A DNA stretch of 45,522 bases from Avibacterium gallinarum (GCF_002921135.1 NZ_PQVJ01000013.1:1-45522), one strand, 5' to 3'. Shown: positions 21,220-31,533, counted from the stretch's first letter. Numbers and translations: made by a program. Notes: generated by a model not told the origin, from the letters alone.

Positions 21220-22767
21220 TTATGAAAAGGTTAGCCCTAAATCTAATTCTTTTAATAATTTGTTTTCTGCGATGAGATCATTGCGCACTAAGGGGTTATG
21301 CGCTAAATAACTTGGCTCAAATTGGATTGTCCATTGCGCTAAAGTGCGGTCGATTTTTAATGAAATTTTTTCACTCCATACGGTGGCTTGGCGCGATTTA
21401 TTCAGCAAAATGGCTAAGCGCAGCAAACGCACAAGGGCGAGAATATCTTGCTCGGTATAACGAGAAAATTTCGCAAAATCAGTCTGTTTAATATTGTTGA
21501 TTTGGTAACGTACCAAGGTGGTGAGCAGGCGTTGTTGCTCTTTATCAAAGCCCGGCAATTCCATATTTTGCAGAATGTAGGCGGAGTGCTTTTGCAAGCC
21601 TTTATGATTGATCACGATGCCCACTTCGTGCAGCCGTGCTGCCCAAAGGAGAATGTCCATCATTTCATCTTGTAGTTGGCTGTTTTGCCAAGCGCTGTAT
21701 TGTGCGGCAAGGCGTTGAGCGCTTTGATAGACTCGCTCAGATTGCGCCATATCAAGGTTAAATTGTTCGGCCAGGGCAAGGGCGGTGCGTTGGCGGATAT
21801 TGCTCACTTGGAAGTTTTTTTCTAGGCTGTACATCACGCCTTCACGCAATGCGCCGTCTGAATAACGCATTTGTTCAATGCCGAACACCTCAAATACCGC
21901 GCTGAGAATAGCCAGCCCCGGCACGAAAACATCGGCGCGATCTTCGTTTAAACCCTCCAAATGCAGATCGTCAAAATGGCTGACTTGTAGCACTTTTTCA
22001 CTGAGTTGCGTTAAACGGGCTGCGGTGATAATGCCATTAGGATCAAGATTTGCCGCAATCACTTGATAGACGGTTTTGATCGTGCCTGATGAACCCAGCA
22101 CCGATTGCCAGCCTAATTTACGGTATTCAAAGGCTAAATCTTCAATTTTATTCACCGCACTTTGTTTGGCGCGCTGAAAATTTTCGGCAGAAATTTCACC
22201 TTGCGGGAAGAATTTTTTGGCGAAGCTCACGCAGCCCATATGACGGCTTTCTGCAATGAGCGGATGAAAATCATCACCGATGATCATTTCTGTTGAGCCG
22301 CCACCAATGTCCACCACAAATTTTCGTCCTGTTTCAGGCTGAGTGTGAGAAACGCCGGCGTAAATGGTTTTGGCTTCCATTTGCCCGCTGATAATGTTAA
22401 TCGGGTAAGGGAAAACCTGTTCCGCTTGGCGTAAAAATGCTTCATTGTTTACCGCGGTTCGTAGGGTAAATGTTCCGACCACATTGACATTTTCGGCAGG
22501 AAATCCTTGTAGCCGTTCCGCAAACAGCGCTAAACAATTTACTCCGCGCTGAATGGCTTCTTGGCTTAGCTGGTTGTTCTCATCTAAGCCTTCAGCCAGT
22601 TGCACTTTCTGTTTTAGGCGTGAAAGCACTTGGATTGAGCCATTGATAATGCGGGCGATGATCATATGAAAGCTGTTTGAGCCCAAATCAATGGCGGCGA
22701 TTTCACGCGCTTCGCCACGCTGATGTAAATAATCAGAGGCTTTGGCTAGAAGGTTTTCGTTATTCAT
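21220..22767 (-). CDS. ppx: Exopolyphosphatase / guanosine pentaphosphate phosphatase family
   Basis: Releases phosphate from polyphosphate ends or from pppGpp. The 515 residues (E. coli Ppx 513, GppA 494) show an ASKHA fold with phosphate-1 motif AAIDLGSNSFHMIIA, the catalytic glutamate region (RTAVNNEAFL), phosphate-2 VVDIGGGSTEMI and SSGTIKTVYQV. A C-terminal HD-type domain follows (AARLHEVGIVINHKGLQKHSAYI). I cannot tell Ppx from GppA by eye; the length and C-terminal extension favour Ppx. It starts 9 bp after tamB, as in H. influenzae. Confidence 0.9.
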   Translation of the reverse strand: MNNENLLAKASDYLHQRGEAREIAAIDLGSNSFHMIIARIINGSIQVLSRLKQKVQLAEGLDENNQLSQEAIQRGVNCLALFAERLQGFPAENVNVVGTFTLRTAVNNEAFLRQAEQVFPYPINIISGQMEAKTIYAGVSHTQPETGRKFVVDIGGGSTEMIIGDDFHPLIAESRHMGCVSFAKKFFPQGEISAENFQRAKQSAVNKIEDLAFEYRKLGWQSVLGSSGTIKTVYQVIAANLDPNGIITAARLTQLSEKVLQVSHFDDLHLEGLNEDRADVFVPGLAILSAVFEVFGIEQMRYSDGALREGVMYSLEKNFQVSNIRQRTALALAEQFNLDMAQSERVYQSAQRLAAQYSAWQNSQLQDEMMDILLWAARLHEVGIVINHKGLQKHSAYILQNMELPGFDKEQQRLLTTLVRYQINNIKQTDFAKFSRYTEQDILALVRLLRLAILLNKSRQATVWSEKISLKIDRTLAQWTIQFEPSYLAHNPLVRNDLIAENKLLKELDLGLTFS

Positions 22768-22776
22768 AAAATTGCC

Positions 22777-25700
22777 CTAAAAATCAAAGTGATAAAGTAG
22801 GTCAAAGGCCTGATTTACGCCCGAAACCGATTGTAAATAAAGTTGTGGTAACAATTTGTAGCGTACCGTAAATTCGGCTAAGCCGTCAAATAAGCCTACG
22901 CCGTATTTGAGCTGCAAGCGTGGTGTAATGTTGCCGCTCACCGTAACTTTGGAACTGTCTCCCACCCCTTGCGTGCCTAGGCTGAGATCTTGCACACCAA
23001 AGGCTTCGCCAATACCGCCGACTAATTTACCGCTTTTCGCTAAGCCCATTCCAAGCAGTGCCGCCCCGATTGAACCGCCTGAGCCTGCTTCACCGCTATT
23101 TTCCAGTGAACGCCCTGTTAGCAAGTAGGAAAGGGCTTCATCTTGCGAGCTAGCAGGATCGGAGAACACCGTAACTTGTGGGGCAGTGGCAATGCCGATC
23201 ACTTTCACCCCAGCGGTAATATTGCTGTTTTCCATTGCCGTTGGGTTGCGAATGGCTTCAATATTCAGCATTGGTTGAGATGGCAAGCCAGAAAAACTGA
23301 TTTGCCCTTTGCGAATTAGCAAGTCTTGTCCATAAGCGGCATAGCGCCCATTTTTCAAGTAAATTTGCCCAAATAAACCCAGTTTGCCTTTGTCTTGTTT
23401 GACTGAAAGCAAGCCGTTTAAGCTGGTGTTTAAGCCGTAAGCGTTGAGAGTAACATCATCACCAATATTAATTTTCAGATCGGAACGAATTTCCATACCG
23501 CTTTTCGTACGCGCTTTAATTTCACCGTTTTTTACCCCCACTTTGGTTTTGTCTGGGCCGTCTAAAATCACTTCATCACCGCTTACGGCAACGGCACTGT
23601 CTGGCAATTCTTCAATGGCAATTCTTGCCCAAGGAATATCTACCGTACCAGAAATATCAAGCAGTTTTGGATTGGCTGTGAGTTCCACATTTGGGCTAAT
23701 TTTTAATTTCGCCATTGACGGAATATTCACATTAAAGCGATCTGCTTTGGCTTGCACACGCGTGTTCCAGTGTTCCACATCTTTCCAATCCGCTTCGCCA
23801 GTAATATCTAAACGGCTTTCAGGGCTTTGCACATAGCCTTGCAAGGTGGAACGATTGCCGGCAAAACGCATAGATAAATTGCCGTCTTTAATGGTGAACG
23901 GCAGGGATTTCATTGTGGCGCTTAAGCGATTGACATCAAAATTACCGTGAATAAGCGGTGCATTGAGATTGCCACCTAAGGTAAGATTGGCAGCAATTTC
24001 GCCATTGATTTTTTCACCACTTGAAAGCAGTTGTTTGGCTAAATTGAGATTTAAGCGCTGAATGCTAATGTTTCCCCCTAAGGTGCGAGATTTTGCCAAA
24101 TCTTGCAGTTTAAGTGCGGTGGTAATTCGGCCATTTTCCACTAAATCAATGGCGGAATCCAAATTCAGATTGTTGTTTTCCATTTGGGCTTTAATGTCCA
24201 CTTTCGGAATAGCAAGGTTGAAGGTGCGATAATCAATTTTCTGCGCCACCGATAAATGATTACCAGCCACTTGCACATTGAGTTTCAGCGGCTTATCGCT
24301 AAACCACGCCACCGTTCCCTGACTTTGTAATAGCCCTTTGATTTGCGTTTGGCTCTGTTCTTTATCCAATAATTTGTTGATTAAGGCTAAATCCAATTTA
24401 CGCACTTGGAATGGCACTTCGCCGTTTTTCCCTGCGGTGAAATTTTTGGGGAAACATAGCTCAATATCGCTGTTTAACCAACAATGTGCGGAAATCGCGG
24501 CTTCGATTTTGTTTTGATTATAAGTTACTGCAACGCCTTGATTGGTTTGCCATTTTCCAACTGGGGATTGAATATCCACACCGCTAATTTGCCCTTTCCA
24601 GATTTGCGAAGTGCGGTCGAAATTTCCTGCAATTTTTAAATTAGCCGCCACAGGTTTGCCCTGTGATTGCAGTTGTAACTGGTGATTTTTTTCATCACCC
24701 GCTAACGCAAGGGTGGCTTGGTTAATTGCCACATCGGCATATTTCAAGCCCGTTACATTGGCGTTTAAATCACCGCTAATCACTTGCTGCGAACGAATAT
24801 CCCCTTTAACAGCGAATTTATTCAGCTGTAATTGTTGGAAGCGAATGTTGTTCCCCGTTAAATCCACGTTTAAATTTGGCTCGCGAATGTCCCCTTTCAA
24901 TTTTGCATAGCCAAACAGGGTGGCGGAAAGTTCAGGCAGCAATCCACGCAAGTTTGGCGCGTGAATATCAAGGGATAAATCGGATTGTTGGCTGATTTCC
25001 CCTTGCATTGCAATGCGGTTTTCACCGTAATTAAGCAACAGATTTGGCACTTGCAGCCATTTGTTGTTGTCTGCGCTGAGCTGACCTTTTAGGCTTAAAG
25101 GCTGACGAGAAAGTGTGCCGTTAATGTCTAAATCGGGGACGTTAATTGTCCAATTTTGCCCATCAACTTGCCCTTGCGAGCTGAAATGACCAGACAGCAC
25201 CGCAGGCATTGCAGGCAAATATTGAGTGATATTTAATTGTGAAAAATCCACCGCACTTTGCCATTGCACGCCTTTTTGCCAGTTTACTTCACCGCTTAAA
25301 TTCGCCTTGCCTTGTAAGGTGCTAAGCGCAAATTGTGCAATGTTGGCCTGCCAAAGTTTGCCGTTAATTTGACTGGTAATTTGCGTTTTTGGCGTACTCA
25401 TTCCAGAAACATCGGCATTCAGTTGTGCTTGGTAAGCCAGCAAATCGCCAGTCAGATTGAGCGTTAAATTTTGTACTTTCAGCGGATCTTTTTCTTTTTT
25501 ATCAAAAGGATATTGCAAGCTTTTACTGGTGAGCTTGAGATCAAAGGGCGTTTTTTCTTGGTTAAGCGCCACATTACCCACCAGCTCTGCATTAATATCC
25601 CCTTTGCTTTGCAAATGAAGTTGGGTTTGCCCACGCAGTTTGCCTGAAAGTTGTAGGCTGAGATCGCCCTGTGGGATATTCAAGGGCGCATAGCCTTTCA

Positions 25701-26799
25701 GTTGGCTGTTAAGCTGAAAATCAAGAGGGAAATCTTCGTCCAGCTGCATTGTGCCTTGCCCTGCCAGCGTTCCCACTGAACTGGCGATATTCAGGTTATG
25801 CAGCTGAACTTGATTGCCTGTGGCATCAGCGTTGATTTGCAAAGAGGACACTTCAATTTGCTGTGTAGGGGCAGGTGTTGTTTCACTTTTCGCTGCCTTA
25901 TTTTGTGCATTATCTTGCCCCTTATTTGCGCTGTCGAAATGCTGTTGATATTGCCAATTTTTGCCTTGAATATCGGTGATATGGAGATCAAAAGGCAGCT
26001 CGATTTTATTTAAATTGCCGAGCAGGGCTGGGGTAAGTTTTTGTTCTAACTGTTGCCAATCAATGGCTTGCTCTGTTGGTTGAGTGGCTTTGCTTTCCGT
26101 TTTTTGTGCGGTTTTTTCTTCTTCTGGAGAGCTGTAAGTTTGTACTAACAAATCATTAATCTGCGTTGGCGCAAGGGTAAAACCGCTTTCATTGTTTAGG
26201 CTAAGTGCGGTGGAAAAATGGGCTAAATTGATCTGCGTTTGATCGATAGTTAAAGCTAAATCCTGCACTTGCACATTATCTGCTTGCACCGCCACAGGCA
26301 GATGAATTTTCTTCATTGGGCTAGGATCTTTGTCCTTTTCTTCGGACGGCGGCAGCTTTGTCGTGTCAATATGAATTTGTGGTTGTTGAATGCTGAGATC
26401 TTGCAGGCAAACTTTGGCTTTCAGCAAGCAAGACAAATCCAGTTGCAAATGGGCTTGCTGAATTTGGGTATCCACGCCCTCTGACTGAAATTTGACATTA
26501 TGCAAGGTTAGCCCATTTTGCAAGCCGCCTTCCACCTGCTCAATAGAAAGGCTATCCATTAGCTTATCCACCAGCTGAATCAAACCACGCTGCCCTTGAT
26601 TGGTGGCAAGGGTGGCGAGCAAGGCAAAAATCGGCAAAAAAATCACCGCACTTATACACAGCAGTTTTTTCCATAACGGACGTTTTTTCTTCACGGCAGG
26701 GGAGTGTTCCGCCTGATTTTCTGTACCTTGCTTTTCAGTGCTTTGGTTTGCCATATTTTGCTTTTCAGTATTTGGGGTGGATTGCGCTTCTTTTGTCAT
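22777..26799 (-). CDS. tamB: Translocation and assembly module protein TamB
   Basis: Inner-membrane-anchored periplasmic protein that bridges to TamA in the outer membrane; serves outer-membrane protein assembly and, in recent work, phospholipid transport. It has 1340 residues. A charged, Gln-rich N-terminus (about 1-40) is followed by one membrane anchor (LLCISAVIFLPIFALLATLA, about 46-65), a very long beta-rich region and a C-terminal TamB (DUF490) domain. The end, LLYHFDF, is the expected hydrophobic-aromatic tail. The start ATG has an AGGCAAC site; an ATG at codon 16 is an alternative. It lies 9 bp after tamA and 9 bp before ppx, one transcription unit. Confidence 0.95.
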   Translation of the reverse strand: MTKEAQSTPNTEKQNMANQSTEKQGTENQAEHSPAVKKKRPLWKKLLCISAVIFLPIFALLATLATNQGQRGLIQLVDKLMDSLSIEQVEGGLQNGLTLHNVKFQSEGVDTQIQQAHLQLDLSCLLKAKVCLQDLSIQQPQIHIDTTKLPPSEEKDKDPSPMKKIHLPVAVQADNVQVQDLALTIDQTQINLAHFSTALSLNNESGFTLAPTQINDLLVQTYSSPEEEKTAQKTESKATQPTEQAIDWQQLEQKLTPALLGNLNKIELPFDLHITDIQGKNWQYQQHFDSANKGQDNAQNKAAKSETTPAPTQQIEVSSLQINADATGNQVQLHNLNIASSVGTLAGQGTMQLDEDFPLDFQLNSQLKGYAPLNIPQGDLSLQLSGKLRGQTQLHLQSKGDINAELVGNVALNQEKTPFDLKLTSKSLQYPFDKKEKDPLKVQNLTLNLTGDLLAYQAQLNADVSGMSTPKTQITSQINGKLWQANIAQFALSTLQGKANLSGEVNWQKGVQWQSAVDFSQLNITQYLPAMPAVLSGHFSSQGQVDGQNWTINVPDLDINGTLSRQPLSLKGQLSADNNKWLQVPNLLLNYGENRIAMQGEISQQSDLSLDIHAPNLRGLLPELSATLFGYAKLKGDIREPNLNVDLTGNNIRFQQLQLNKFAVKGDIRSQQVISGDLNANVTGLKYADVAINQATLALAGDEKNHQLQLQSQGKPVAANLKIAGNFDRTSQIWKGQISGVDIQSPVGKWQTNQGVAVTYNQNKIEAAISAHCWLNSDIELCFPKNFTAGKNGEVPFQVRKLDLALINKLLDKEQSQTQIKGLLQSQGTVAWFSDKPLKLNVQVAGNHLSVAQKIDYRTFNLAIPKVDIKAQMENNNLNLDSAIDLVENGRITTALKLQDLAKSRTLGGNISIQRLNLNLAKQLLSSGEKINGEIAANLTLGGNLNAPLIHGNFDVNRLSATMKSLPFTIKDGNLSMRFAGNRSTLQGYVQSPESRLDITGEADWKDVEHWNTRVQAKADRFNVNIPSMAKLKISPNVELTANPKLLDISGTVDIPWARIAIEELPDSAVAVSGDEVILDGPDKTKVGVKNGEIKARTKSGMEIRSDLKINIGDDVTLNAYGLNTSLNGLLSVKQDKGKLGLFGQIYLKNGRYAAYGQDLLIRKGQISFSGLPSQPMLNIEAIRNPTAMENSNITAGVKVIGIATAPQVTVFSDPASSQDEALSYLLTGRSLENSGEAGSGGSIGAALLGMGLAKSGKLVGGIGEAFGVQDLSLGTQGVGDSSKVTVSGNITPRLQLKYGVGLFDGLAEFTVRYKLLPQLYLQSVSGVNQAFDLLYHFDF

Positions 26800-26808
26800 T
26801 TTTGTTGC

Positions 26809-28572
26809 CTATAATTCCGAACCTAAACCAATGTAAAACTGCACGTTTTTGCTGTTGTCTTTATCACGAATTGGGGTGGCGATATCCAGTTTTACCGCGC
26901 CGATAGGTGATGCCCAGCGCACACCCATTCCCGCACCATAGCGCAGTTCTTCTAAATTGAAACTGTTCGCCGCGAGCCCTGTGTCGGCAAAGGTGGCGAG
27001 CCACCAGTTTTCATAAACTTGGTATTGATATTCCAATGTTCCCGTGGCAAGACGGGTTGCGCCCACCAATTTGCCCTCGGCATTTTTTGGTGAGATTTTT
27101 TTATAGCCGTAACCGCGCACGCTACGATCGCCCCCAGCAAAGAAACGAAGTGCGGGCGGAATTCTCTCTAAATTTTTGGTCTGTAACCAGCCGATTTCAC
27201 CACGCACTAAGAAACGGTGATTATCGGCAAAGGTGCGAATCCACGCACTGGACGCTTGTACTTTGAAGAAGTTCGCATCAGAAAGCCAGATTTTATGCCC
27301 AAAATCCACGGTTAAACGTTGTGCATCGCCCCAAGTTGGGAATAAACCGCCTCTTAAGCGGGTACGGCTAATAGACGCCGTGGGGTAAACTAACCAAGTG
27401 CGATCAGAATGATTGGCTTGGGTGAAAGAATCATAACGCACACGCAACCCAAGGGCGTGCTGCCAGCCTGATACGCGATTCCAATAACGCAATGCCGCAA
27501 AGGTGCCTGATGAGGTTTCTGTGTCGTTAGTTTTTTCCCGTTCGTAACCAGTGGAAAATTCATAATAATAACGCAGCGGATTTTTCAGCAGTGGCATTTT
27601 ATACACCGCTTCCACCGTTTGTTTTGGCGCAGAGGCGTAAAGATTAAAACGGAAACTATGCCCACGGCTGTTGATCCAAGGTTTTGTCCAGCCCCATTGA
27701 AAGCGCGGGCCGACATCGGTGGAATAACCTATCCCCACATCCATGGCATTTTTTTTACGCGGCGTGAGTAGCACATCAACATTAACGACTTTATTTTCTT
27801 CATCAAGGTTAGGCTGCACTAACACCGAGCTAAACCAGTTGGTGGAGGTGTAATCGTTGGTAAAACTGGAAAGATCATTGATGAGATAAGGTTGCCCTTC
27901 TTCAATTTCCATCATATTACGCAAATAATCTTCACGAATTTGCGAGCGTTGAAAGGTGAATTTGCCGAAGCGATAGCGTTCGCCACTATCAAAGGTGATT
28001 TTCCACCAGCCTTGATAAGTGGAAGGGCGCACTAATAATTGGGAAACATCAAAATCCGCATCAAAATAACCACGTGCCAGAGCAAGGGATTGCAGATCGC
28101 TTTTGTAATCTTCGTATTTGGAGTGATAAAGCAATTCGCCAAGTTTAGGCAGTTTTTTATCTAACGCTTTGAAGGCTTCATCGTCTTTTGCTTGGCCCAG
28201 AATTTGAATATCCATTCCTGTGAGCAAAACAGGTTTGCCAGCATTGACATCAGCGATGAGTACAGGGCGTTTGCCCCCTTTAGCAGGTTGCAGGCGGAAA
28301 TCAATTTTAATGTTGTAATAGCCGTAAACACGCAAGGCTTTTTTGATGGCTTCACTCACAATATATTGATAGCGATCTGAGCCGTCCGCTTCTTCAGGAT
28401 CGATCATCTTGGTGTAAATATCCACGTTTTCAATGGCTTTTACCCCTTTTACCCCAATCACTTTGAGATCTACGGTATGCTCAGCGTAAACATTTAAACT
28501 GGTTAAAACACAACCCGCCAGCAAACTTAGTGCGCTGAGTAAATGGCGTTTTTTCTGTTGTAATAATTTCAT
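26809..28572 (-). CDS. tamA: Translocation and assembly module outer-membrane protein TamA
   Basis: Omp85-family outer-membrane barrel, partner of TamB. With the ATG at 28572 (GGGGAA 6 bases upstream) the protein has 587 residues. The first 30 are a signal peptide (basic start MKLLQQKKRH, hydrophobic core, cleavage after VYA before EHTVDL). Three POTRA domains follow (about 31-270), then a 16-stranded barrel with the Omp85 segment FFAGGDRSVRGYGY, ending FYIGLGSEL. A TTG four codons upstream is a less likely start. It lies downstream of murJ on the same strand, across a 104-bp gap with an uptake signal. Confidence 0.94.
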   Translation of the reverse strand: MKLLQQKKRHLLSALSLLAGCVLTSLNVYAEHTVDLKVIGVKGVKAIENVDIYTKMIDPEEADGSDRYQYIVSEAIKKALRVYGYYNIKIDFRLQPAKGGKRPVLIADVNAGKPVLLTGMDIQILGQAKDDEAFKALDKKLPKLGELLYHSKYEDYKSDLQSLALARGYFDADFDVSQLLVRPSTYQGWWKITFDSGERYRFGKFTFQRSQIREDYLRNMMEIEEGQPYLINDLSSFTNDYTSTNWFSSVLVQPNLDEENKVVNVDVLLTPRKKNAMDVGIGYSTDVGPRFQWGWTKPWINSRGHSFRFNLYASAPKQTVEAVYKMPLLKNPLRYYYEFSTGYEREKTNDTETSSGTFAALRYWNRVSGWQHALGLRVRYDSFTQANHSDRTWLVYPTASISRTRLRGGLFPTWGDAQRLTVDFGHKIWLSDANFFKVQASSAWIRTFADNHRFLVRGEIGWLQTKNLERIPPALRFFAGGDRSVRGYGYKKISPKNAEGKLVGATRLATGTLEYQYQVYENWWLATFADTGLAANSFNLEELRYGAGMGVRWASPIGAVKLDIATPIRDKDNSKNVQFYIGLGSEL

Positions 28573-28676
28573 AATGTTCCCCAATAATCTTGCCCTAGTT
28601 TACGTTTCCGCAACGCGCTGCGCAAATATTCCCACATTAAAGTGCGGTGAAATTTTTCATTATTTTTATAATGCGT

Positions 28677-30248
28677 TTATGAATGGACTAAATGGCGTTT
28701 GCGAATGCCTAAAAGTAACAGTGCACCCCCATAAATTACTGCCGCAACGGCAATCAGCCACACGAGCCAGTGAATGCGCTGAATAAACGCCATTTGTTGC
28801 CACTGGATTAAACTTGGGCAATAGTGCCAAACCACAGCCCCCATTGCTAGCCCTGCGGTGAAAACTTTGGCAAAAAACACCGCACTTTGTTTGCTAAAGT
28901 GATAGACATTGGCCTGCGCTAGCCCGCGGTAGAGCAAATAGGCGTTTAAAGTGGCAGACATCGCCGAAGCAATGGCAAGCCCCACATAGCTAAACGGAAT
29001 GGCAAGCAGGTTAAATGCCATATTGCTCACCATAGCGATAATGCCGATTTTCACCGGGGTTTTGGTGTCTTGGCGTGCGTAATAGCCGTTGGCAAGAATT
29101 TTGATCAGCATAAAACTGAGCAAGCCCATATTAAATGCCCACAAGGAATAAGAGGCCGCTTGCACATCAGAAAATAAAAATTCACCACGCATAAATAGCA
29201 CCAACAACATCGGCTGTGCCAACACACCAATGCCGATCATCGCTGGTACGCCGAGTAATAAAATCATTCGCACGCCCCAATCCATTGTGTTGCGAAAATC
29301 CACCGTACTTTGTTCGGCATTATCCGAACGATTAACGTGGTGGCGGGCGAGGGTTGGCAAGATCACAGTGGAAATGGCGATACCAAAAAGCCCAAGAGGA
29401 AATTCGAGCAAGCGATCGGAATAATACAGCCAGCTAATCGATCCCGTCATTAAGAAACTGGCGATAAAGGTATCCAATAATAAATTGATTTGGCTCACGG
29501 AAACGCCGAATAGAGCTGGGATCATCAGCGTACGAATTTTCTTCACTCCTTCATCATTCCACGCCCATCGCGGTTTCACTAAAAGCCCCGCTTTTTTTAA
29601 GAACGGCAGTTGAAATAAAAATTGTAGCAACCCGCCGATAAAGATCCCGATAGCAAGAGCAAGATCGGGGCTAGGGGTGTGCGGTGCGAGAAAAAGTGCG
29701 GTGCAAATCATCGCCACATTGAGCAACACAGGGGAAAACGCCATTACGCCGAACTTGCCCAAAGTGTTTAAAATCGCCCCAGATAAGGCAACAAAGGTGA
29801 TAAACCATAAATAAGGAAAGGTGATTTTGAGTAGCAATGAGGCTTGTTCAAACTTCACGCCGTTTACCCCATCATTGAGCCAATCAATAAACCAGCCCGT
29901 ACCGAAAATGGCGGCAACCACAGGGGAGAAAATCATCGCAAAGGCGGTAACGATAGTGACTAATCCGCCTAATGTCCCCGAAACTTTGCTGATAAATTGC
30001 TGGGTTTTGTTGAGATCGCCGGCTTTTTGGTATTCTGCCAAAACGGGTACAAAGGCTTGAGAAAATGCGCCTTCAGCAAATAAACGGCGTAAAAAATTAG
30101 GAATACGGTTGGCAAACAAGAACACATCAGCACTTAATCCCGCGCCGATGATTTGTGCGATAATCACATCACGCACCAATCCAAGTACGCGCGATAATAA
30201 AGTCATTGCACTGACAATAATGCCAGATTTTAATAATCGTTTACTCAA
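28677..30248 (-). CDS. murJ: Lipid II flippase MurJ
   Basis: Flips the undecaprenyl-linked peptidoglycan precursor across the inner membrane. 523 residues and about 14 helices (MOP superfamily). Conserved features are the Arg-containing first segment SRVLGLVRD (Arg20 and Arg26, matching Arg18 and Arg24 of E. coli) and NRIPNFLRRLFAEGAFSQAF. The start is TTG: the family N-terminus MSKRLLKSGIIVSAMTLLSR begins exactly there, with GAGAAAG upstream and no in-frame ATG before residue 15. It is divergent from rpsT across 277 bp. Confidence 0.95.
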   Translation of the reverse strand: MSKRLLKSGIIVSAMTLLSRVLGLVRDVIIAQIIGAGLSADVFLFANRIPNFLRRLFAEGAFSQAFVPVLAEYQKAGDLNKTQQFISKVSGTLGGLVTIVTAFAMIFSPVVAAIFGTGWFIDWLNDGVNGVKFEQASLLLKITFPYLWFITFVALSGAILNTLGKFGVMAFSPVLLNVAMICTALFLAPHTPSPDLALAIGIFIGGLLQFLFQLPFLKKAGLLVKPRWAWNDEGVKKIRTLMIPALFGVSVSQINLLLDTFIASFLMTGSISWLYYSDRLLEFPLGLFGIAISTVILPTLARHHVNRSDNAEQSTVDFRNTMDWGVRMILLLGVPAMIGIGVLAQPMLLVLFMRGEFLFSDVQAASYSLWAFNMGLLSFMLIKILANGYYARQDTKTPVKIGIIAMVSNMAFNLLAIPFSYVGLAIASAMSATLNAYLLYRGLAQANVYHFSKQSAVFFAKVFTAGLAMGAVVWHYCPSLIQWQQMAFIQRIHWLVWLIAVAAVIYGGALLLLGIRKRHLVHS

Positions 30249-30445
30249 AATAGCTTTCTCATCAAGAAAAATTTGGCTTAATTGTATAGAAATTTTGTTT
30301 TTAAGCTATATTCTAGGCAAAAAAACTGATAAAATTCGCTCACATCGTTTGGGTGGGCTACATTGAAAGCCGCATTTTCAGCGAACGATGCAGACTTTCG
30401 GTTGTGTCTCACCGAGTAATCAAGCTAAATTTTGCTAATTGTTTA

Positions 30446-30474
30446 TTGACAATTATGGAACGGAAAGGCATAGT
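30446..30474 (+). promoter_or_regulatory. rpsT promoter
   Basis: A perfect -35 box TTGACA (30446-30451), a 17-bp spacer and -10 CATAGT (30469-30474), about 50 bp before the rpsT start codon. It is the strongest sigma-70 match in the murJ-rpsT gap. Confidence 0.7.
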
Positions 30475-30525
30475 TTACGCCTTTATTTATCTCATAAACT
30501 AACAGAAATTTTTAGGAGTTTGACC

Positions 30526-30789
30526 TTGGCTAATATCAAGTCAGCTAAAAAACGCGCGGTTCAATCAGAAAAACGCCGCCAACACAATGCAAGCCAACGC
30601 TCTATGATGCGTACTTACATTAAAAAAGTTTACGCCGCTGTAGCAGCAGGTGAAAAAGCTGTGGCTGAAGCCGCTTTCGTAGAAATGCAAAAAGTTGTGG
30701 ATCGTATGGCATCTAAAGGCTTAATCCACAAAAACAAAGCAGCGAACCACAAATCTAAATTATCTGCTCAAATCAAAAAATTAGCGTAA
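30526..30789 (+). CDS. rpsT: Small ribosomal subunit protein S20
   Basis: Binds 16S rRNA early in 30S assembly. From the TTG at 30526 the protein is 87 residues, the usual S20 length, beginning [18 protein letters not shown] and rich in Lys, Arg and Ala. A strong TAGGAG site lies 7-8 bases upstream. Longer in-frame starts would run through the promoter and add a non-family N-terminus. E. coli rpsT also begins with UUG, where the weak start is part of autogenous control by S20, so the same control is likely here. Confidence 0.96.
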   Translation: MANIKSAKKRAVQSEKRRQHNASQRSMMRTYIKKVYAAVAAGEKAVAEAAFVEMQKVVDRMASKGLIHKNKAANHKSKLSAQIKKLA

Positions 30790-30815
30790 TTTCAGATTAA
30801 AAAATTCAGAAAAAT

Positions 30816-30846
30816 AAAACCGCACTTTAAAAGTGCGGTTTTTTTA
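30816..30846. terminator. Bidirectional terminator made of paired uptake signals
   Basis: AAAACCGCAC at 30816-30825 and GTGCGGTTTT at 30833-30842 pair around TTTAAAA and are followed by T's to 30846. The two arms are overlapping, opposed uptake signals. It ends rpsT and the convergent smp gene, which stops at 30844. Confidence 0.92.
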
Positions 30847-31533
30847 TGATTTATTTTTAAATCGTCTGCGTCTGCTGTGATAGGTTAAACGACTGGCTGT
30901 TTGAGGTTGTTTCTTTTTAGCAGGCTGGGAAAGCTCAAGTTGTTTGCGTTTCACTCGGCGATAACGGCTTAAAAAATAATGAATGGAGCTGGCAAATAAT
31001 ATTCCTGTAAGAAACACGATAATGATCTCACCGTAAAGACGGTTAAAAATCAGATTGATTTTACTTTGCGTGGTTTGTCCATACTTATTATTAAAGGTTA
31101 CGCGCAAAAAACCTTCCACGCCGTCAGAAGAATAAATCGGTTCAACAATTTGTTGATTGATGATTTCTTTTGCCACGGGCTGATCAAGCCCTAATTGCAG
31201 ACGTAATAATGAAGCATTGGAGCTCTGTGCTAACAGCTCACCCCGATTAGAATAAATTGAAGCATCAAGGATAAAATCCTCTTTCACAAAATTATCTAAG
31301 TTTTCTGTCAACTGTTCTGATTTTGCATTATTAATCAATAACATTGAAAATAAATTGGCTTGCTGACGCACCAATAAATGAGAAAGATTTGTTACTTGGT
31401 TGACGCTGGCTAATTGTGATCCCAGTTTAAATTGTTGCACACCGAATAAAATCACGCCCATTATGCCAAGGCAAAATAAGATTATGATAACAATCATCGT
31501 GATTTTCAGTGCTTTTTCTTTGATGAGTTGCAC
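30844..31533 (-). CDS. Smp/YtjB family membrane protein
   Basis: Inner-membrane protein of unknown function, related to E. coli YtjB (Smp). The first helix lies at about residues 10-32 (MIVIIILFCLGIMGVILFG). A periplasmic domain follows with the family segment INQQIVEPIYSSDGVEGFLRVTF, then a second helix (IIIVFLTGILFASSIHYFL) and a basic cytoplasmic tail. I chose the GTG at 31533 (VQLIKEKALK), with GGGGAA upstream, giving 229 residues; a TTG eight codons earlier lacks a ribosome site. It is divergent from serB, the same neighbour as in E. coli. Confidence 0.82.
   Translation of the reverse strand: MQLIKEKALKITMIVIIILFCLGIMGVILFGVQQFKLGSQLASVNQVTNLSHLLVRQQANLFSMLLINNAKSEQLTENLDNFVKEDFILDASIYSNRGELLAQSSNASLLRLQLGLDQPVAKEIINQQIVEPIYSSDGVEGFLRVTFNNKYGQTTQSKINLIFNRLYGEIIIVFLTGILFASSIHYFLSRYRRVKRKQLELSQPAKKKQPQTASRLTYHSRRRRFKNKS

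Noticed and set aside
22777-26799. Phage tail or adhesin gene, because of the 4-kb size
   Set aside because: The membrane anchor, the C-terminal domain ending LLYHFDF, and the adjacent tamA and ppx genes identify tamB.
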